From CAYRNR01 sp964425605 (lineage in GTDB: Bacteria; Myxococcota_A; UBA796; UBA9615; CAYRNR01), in NCBI GenBank assembly GCA_964425605.1, contig CAYRNR010000021.1, positions 1 to 64,000 on the forward strand: DNA of 64,000 nucleotides, written 5' to 3'. Position numbers and translations under genes: made by a program. The notes beneath the pieces are model-generated. The model was given only the letters and a program-made list of their open reading frames with translations, was not told where the DNA came from and searched no databases. Positions 62,399 through 64,000 of the stretch are shown in pieces. Positions within the stretch are counted from its first letter, which is position 1. The number at the start of each line of letters is the position of its first letter.

Positions 62399-63544
62399 CT
62401 ACTCGACCTGGTCGAGGGCCTGGGTGAGATCGTCGAGGATGTCGTCGCAGTCCTCGATGCCCACGGAGAGGCGGACGAGGCCGTCGGTGAGTCCGCGGGC
62501 GAGGCGATCCTCGCGCGGCACCTCGGCGTGGGTCATGGTCGCCGGGTGGGTGATCATGGTCTCGACGGCGCCGAGGCTCTCGGCGAGGCCGCACAGCTGC
62601 AGGCTGTTGAGCAGCTTCTTGCCGGCGGGGATACCGCCCCTGAGCTCGAACGAGATCATCCCGGAGAACGCGCTCATCTGGGCCTTCGCCACCTCGTGGC
62701 CGGGGTGGCTGGGCAGGCCGGGGTAGCTGACGCGCGCGACCTTGTCGTGCTCCTCGAGGAACTCCGCGACGCGCATGGCGTTGGCGCTGTGGCGCTGCAT
62801 GCGCAACGACAGGGTCTTGATGCCCAGCAGGGTCAGCCAGCAGTCGAAGGGGCTGGGGATCGCGCCGACCGACTTCTGCACGTAGTGGAAGTGCTCGCCG
62901 AGCTCGTCGTCGTTGGTCAGCGCCGCGCCACCGATCAGCTGGTTGTGGCCGCTGATGTACTTGGTGGTGGAGTGCATGACGATGTCCACGCCGTACTCCA
63001 GGGGCCGCAGCAGCGCCGGGGTGGCGAACGTGGAGTCCACGCCGCACAGGATGCCCGCGTCCTTGGCGATCTCGGCCATGACGGCCATGTCCGTGACCTT
63101 GAGCAGCGGATTGGTCGGCGTCTCCACCCACAACATCTTGGTGTTGGGGCGGATGGCCTCGCGCACCTCGTCGGGGTTGGAGGAGTTGACGTAGGTGAAC
63201 TCCAGGCCGTAGCGGGTGAGGAAGCTGTTGAACAGCCGGGACACGCCGCCGTAGACGTCGTCACTGCTGACCACGTGGTCGCCGGCCGACAGCAGCTTCA
63301 TGACCGCGTCCACCGTGGACATGCCCGAGGCGAAGGTGGCGCAGTGCTTCGCACCTTCGATGCCCGCGAGGCTCAGCTCAAGCTGATGGCGGCTCGGGTT
63401 GGAAGAACGCGTGTAGTCGAACCCCTTGTTCACGCCCACCTCCGGCAGCACGTAGGTGGCCGTCTGGAAGATGGGGGGCACGATGGCGCCGGTGGTGGGT
63501 TCGGGCTCGACGCCCGCGCGAACGACCTTGGTATCGAACTTCAT
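62399..63544 (-). CDS. cystathionine gamma-lyase / gamma-synthase-type PLP enzyme
   Basis: A 381-residue Cys/Met-metabolism PLP enzyme. Family motifs: 'AIVPPIFQTATYVLPE', 'DYTRSSNPSRHQLE', 'CATFASGMSTVDAVM', 'VDSTFATPALLRPLEYG', the PLP Lys in 'MHSTTKYISGHNQLIGG', and 'LSVGIEDCDDILDDL' near the end. The family includes gamma-synthase, gamma-lyase and beta-lyase. The upstream cystathionine beta-synthase gene, 2 bases away, favours gamma-lyase (reverse transsulfuration), but sequence alone cannot settle this. Confidence 0.88.
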   Translation of the reverse strand: MKFDTKVVRAGVEPEPTTGAIVPPIFQTATYVLPEVGVNKGFDYTRSSNPSRHQLELSLAGIEGAKHCATFASGMSTVDAVMKLLSAGDHVVSSDDVYGGVSRLFNSFLTRYGLEFTYVNSSNPDEVREAIRPNTKMLWVETPTNPLLKVTDMAVMAEIAKDAGILCGVDSTFATPALLRPLEYGVDIVMHSTTKYISGHNQLIGGAALTNDDELGEHFHYVQKSVGAIPSPFDCWLTLLGIKTLSLRMQRHSANAMRVAEFLEEHDKVARVSYPGLPSHPGHEVAKAQMSAFSGMISFELRGGIPAGKKLLNSLQLCGLAESLGAVETMITHPATMTHAEVPREDRLARGLTDGLVRLSVGIEDCDDILDDLTQALDQVE

Positions 63545-63546
63545 CG

Positions 63547-64000
63547 TCAGTCCTCCAGGTAGCCCCTCTCACTCATCCACTCGTCGGTTATGAACTTGGT
63601 CATGTAGTTGCGCACCGAGTCGGGGAGGATCACCAGGCAGTTGGTGCCCTCCTCCAGCTCACCGGCCACCTGCAACGCCGCCCACACGGCAGCGCCCGAT
63701 GACCCGCCCGCCAGGAGCCCCTCCTCCTGGATGAGCCGCCGCGACATGGCGAACGACTCGCGGTCTGCGGTCTTGACCCAGCGGTCCACGAGATCTCGTT
63801 TCAGCACGTCGGGGATGAAGTCGTAGCCGACCCCCTCCACTTCGTAGGAATGGATGTCGTTGCCGCCGGCGAGGATCGATCCATGGGGATCGGCGCCCAC
63901 GATCTGGATGCCCGGGATGGCCTCCTTGAGCCGCCTGGACACGCCGGTGATGGTGCCGCCGGTTCCCGTGCCGATCACGACCATGTCCAGGTCGCTGCCG
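63547..64000 (-). CDS. cystathionine beta-synthase-like enzyme, 5' truncated
   Basis: The frame continues past the right edge, so only the C-terminal 150 residues or so are visible. 'VVIGTGTGGTITGVSRRLKE' is the PLP phosphate-binding glycine loop, 'GLLAGGSSGAAVWAAL' follows, and 'VILPDSVRNYMTKFITDEWM' is the hallmark of cystathionine beta-synthase rather than plain cysteine synthase. There is no CBS regulatory domain. The enzyme would join serine and homocysteine. It is the first visible gene of the operon. Confidence 0.85.
   Translation of the reverse strand, partial: GSDLDMVVIGTGTGGTITGVSRRLKEAIPGIQIVGADPHGSILAGGNDIHSYEVEGVGYDFIPDVLKRDLVDRWVKTADRESFAMSRRLIQEEGLLAGGSSGAAVWAALQVAGELEEGTNCLVILPDSVRNYMTKFITDEWMSERGYLED

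Noticed and set aside
61015..62427. Plus-strand 470-codon frame over thrC
   Set aside because: Antisense shadow; thrC is complete and conserved.

Overview
The window is GC-rich, densely coded DNA from a Gram-negative bacterium; every call comes from reading the sequence, with no database search. An LptD-like outer-membrane assembly protein, an RND pump, Lnt and at least ten lipobox lipoproteins point to a diderm envelope. Repeated MopE-type Cys/Asp motifs, C-terminal Cys/hydrophobic/Arg tails resembling MYXO-CTERM sorting signals, a caspase-like protein and poly-Asp 'GDDDDSA' linkers suggest Myxococcota or a related former-deltaproteobacterial lineage. That placement is inference.

Layout. 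1-20.2 kb: a truncated ATP-grasp-like gene; a leftward run encoding a lipoprotein, LD-carboxypeptidase, AccD, FolC, LptD and a 12-repeat MopE-type protein; FHA-like, Ig-like and CutA genes; a PfkB kinase and TPR protein; an exonuclease-WYL fusion; and a queE-efp-epmA group. 20.3-31.4 kb: a MopE/beta-helix lipoprotein, an arylsulfotransferase-like lipoprotein coupled to a metallo-beta-lactamase-fold hydrolase, an M29 aminopeptidase, Lnt and several poly-Asp lipoproteins. 31.5-37.6 kb: an overlapping leftward operon (ECF sigma factor, anti-sigma-like protein, caspase/PEGA/beta-barrel protein, secreted C-terminally anchored protein) divergent from a VIT/vWA surface protein. 37.6-44.2 kb: RCC1-like, LamG, two paralogous Cys-rich, SUMF1-like and 5'-nucleotidase lipoproteins, plus a 94-bp broken copy of the SUMF1-like gene.

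44.2-64 kb: an RND adaptor-pump-TetR operon with a recognisable promoter and dyad; a Gld-like ABC cassette (ATPase, permease-GldG fusion, DUF4340); a secreted 620-aa protein behind a good sigma-70 promoter; a TSP3-repeat lipoprotein behind a textbook sigma-54 promoter with upstream palindromes; zinc-ribbon and small TonB-like genes; and an amino-acid operon (cystathionine beta-synthase, cystathionine lyase/synthase, ThrC, ApgM-type putative homoserine kinase) cut by the right edge.

The housekeeping genes cover fatty-acid and folate synthesis, envelope assembly, EF-P modification, queuosine, and threonine/sulfur amino acids. Most of the rest is a secreted and lipid-anchored surface proteome, with Lnt in the same window. 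The most system-like novelty is the ECF-sigma/caspase operon and its divergent VIT-vWA neighbour. No tRNA, rRNA, CRISPR array or insertion sequence was recognised, and no gene-free stretch exceeds 300 bases.
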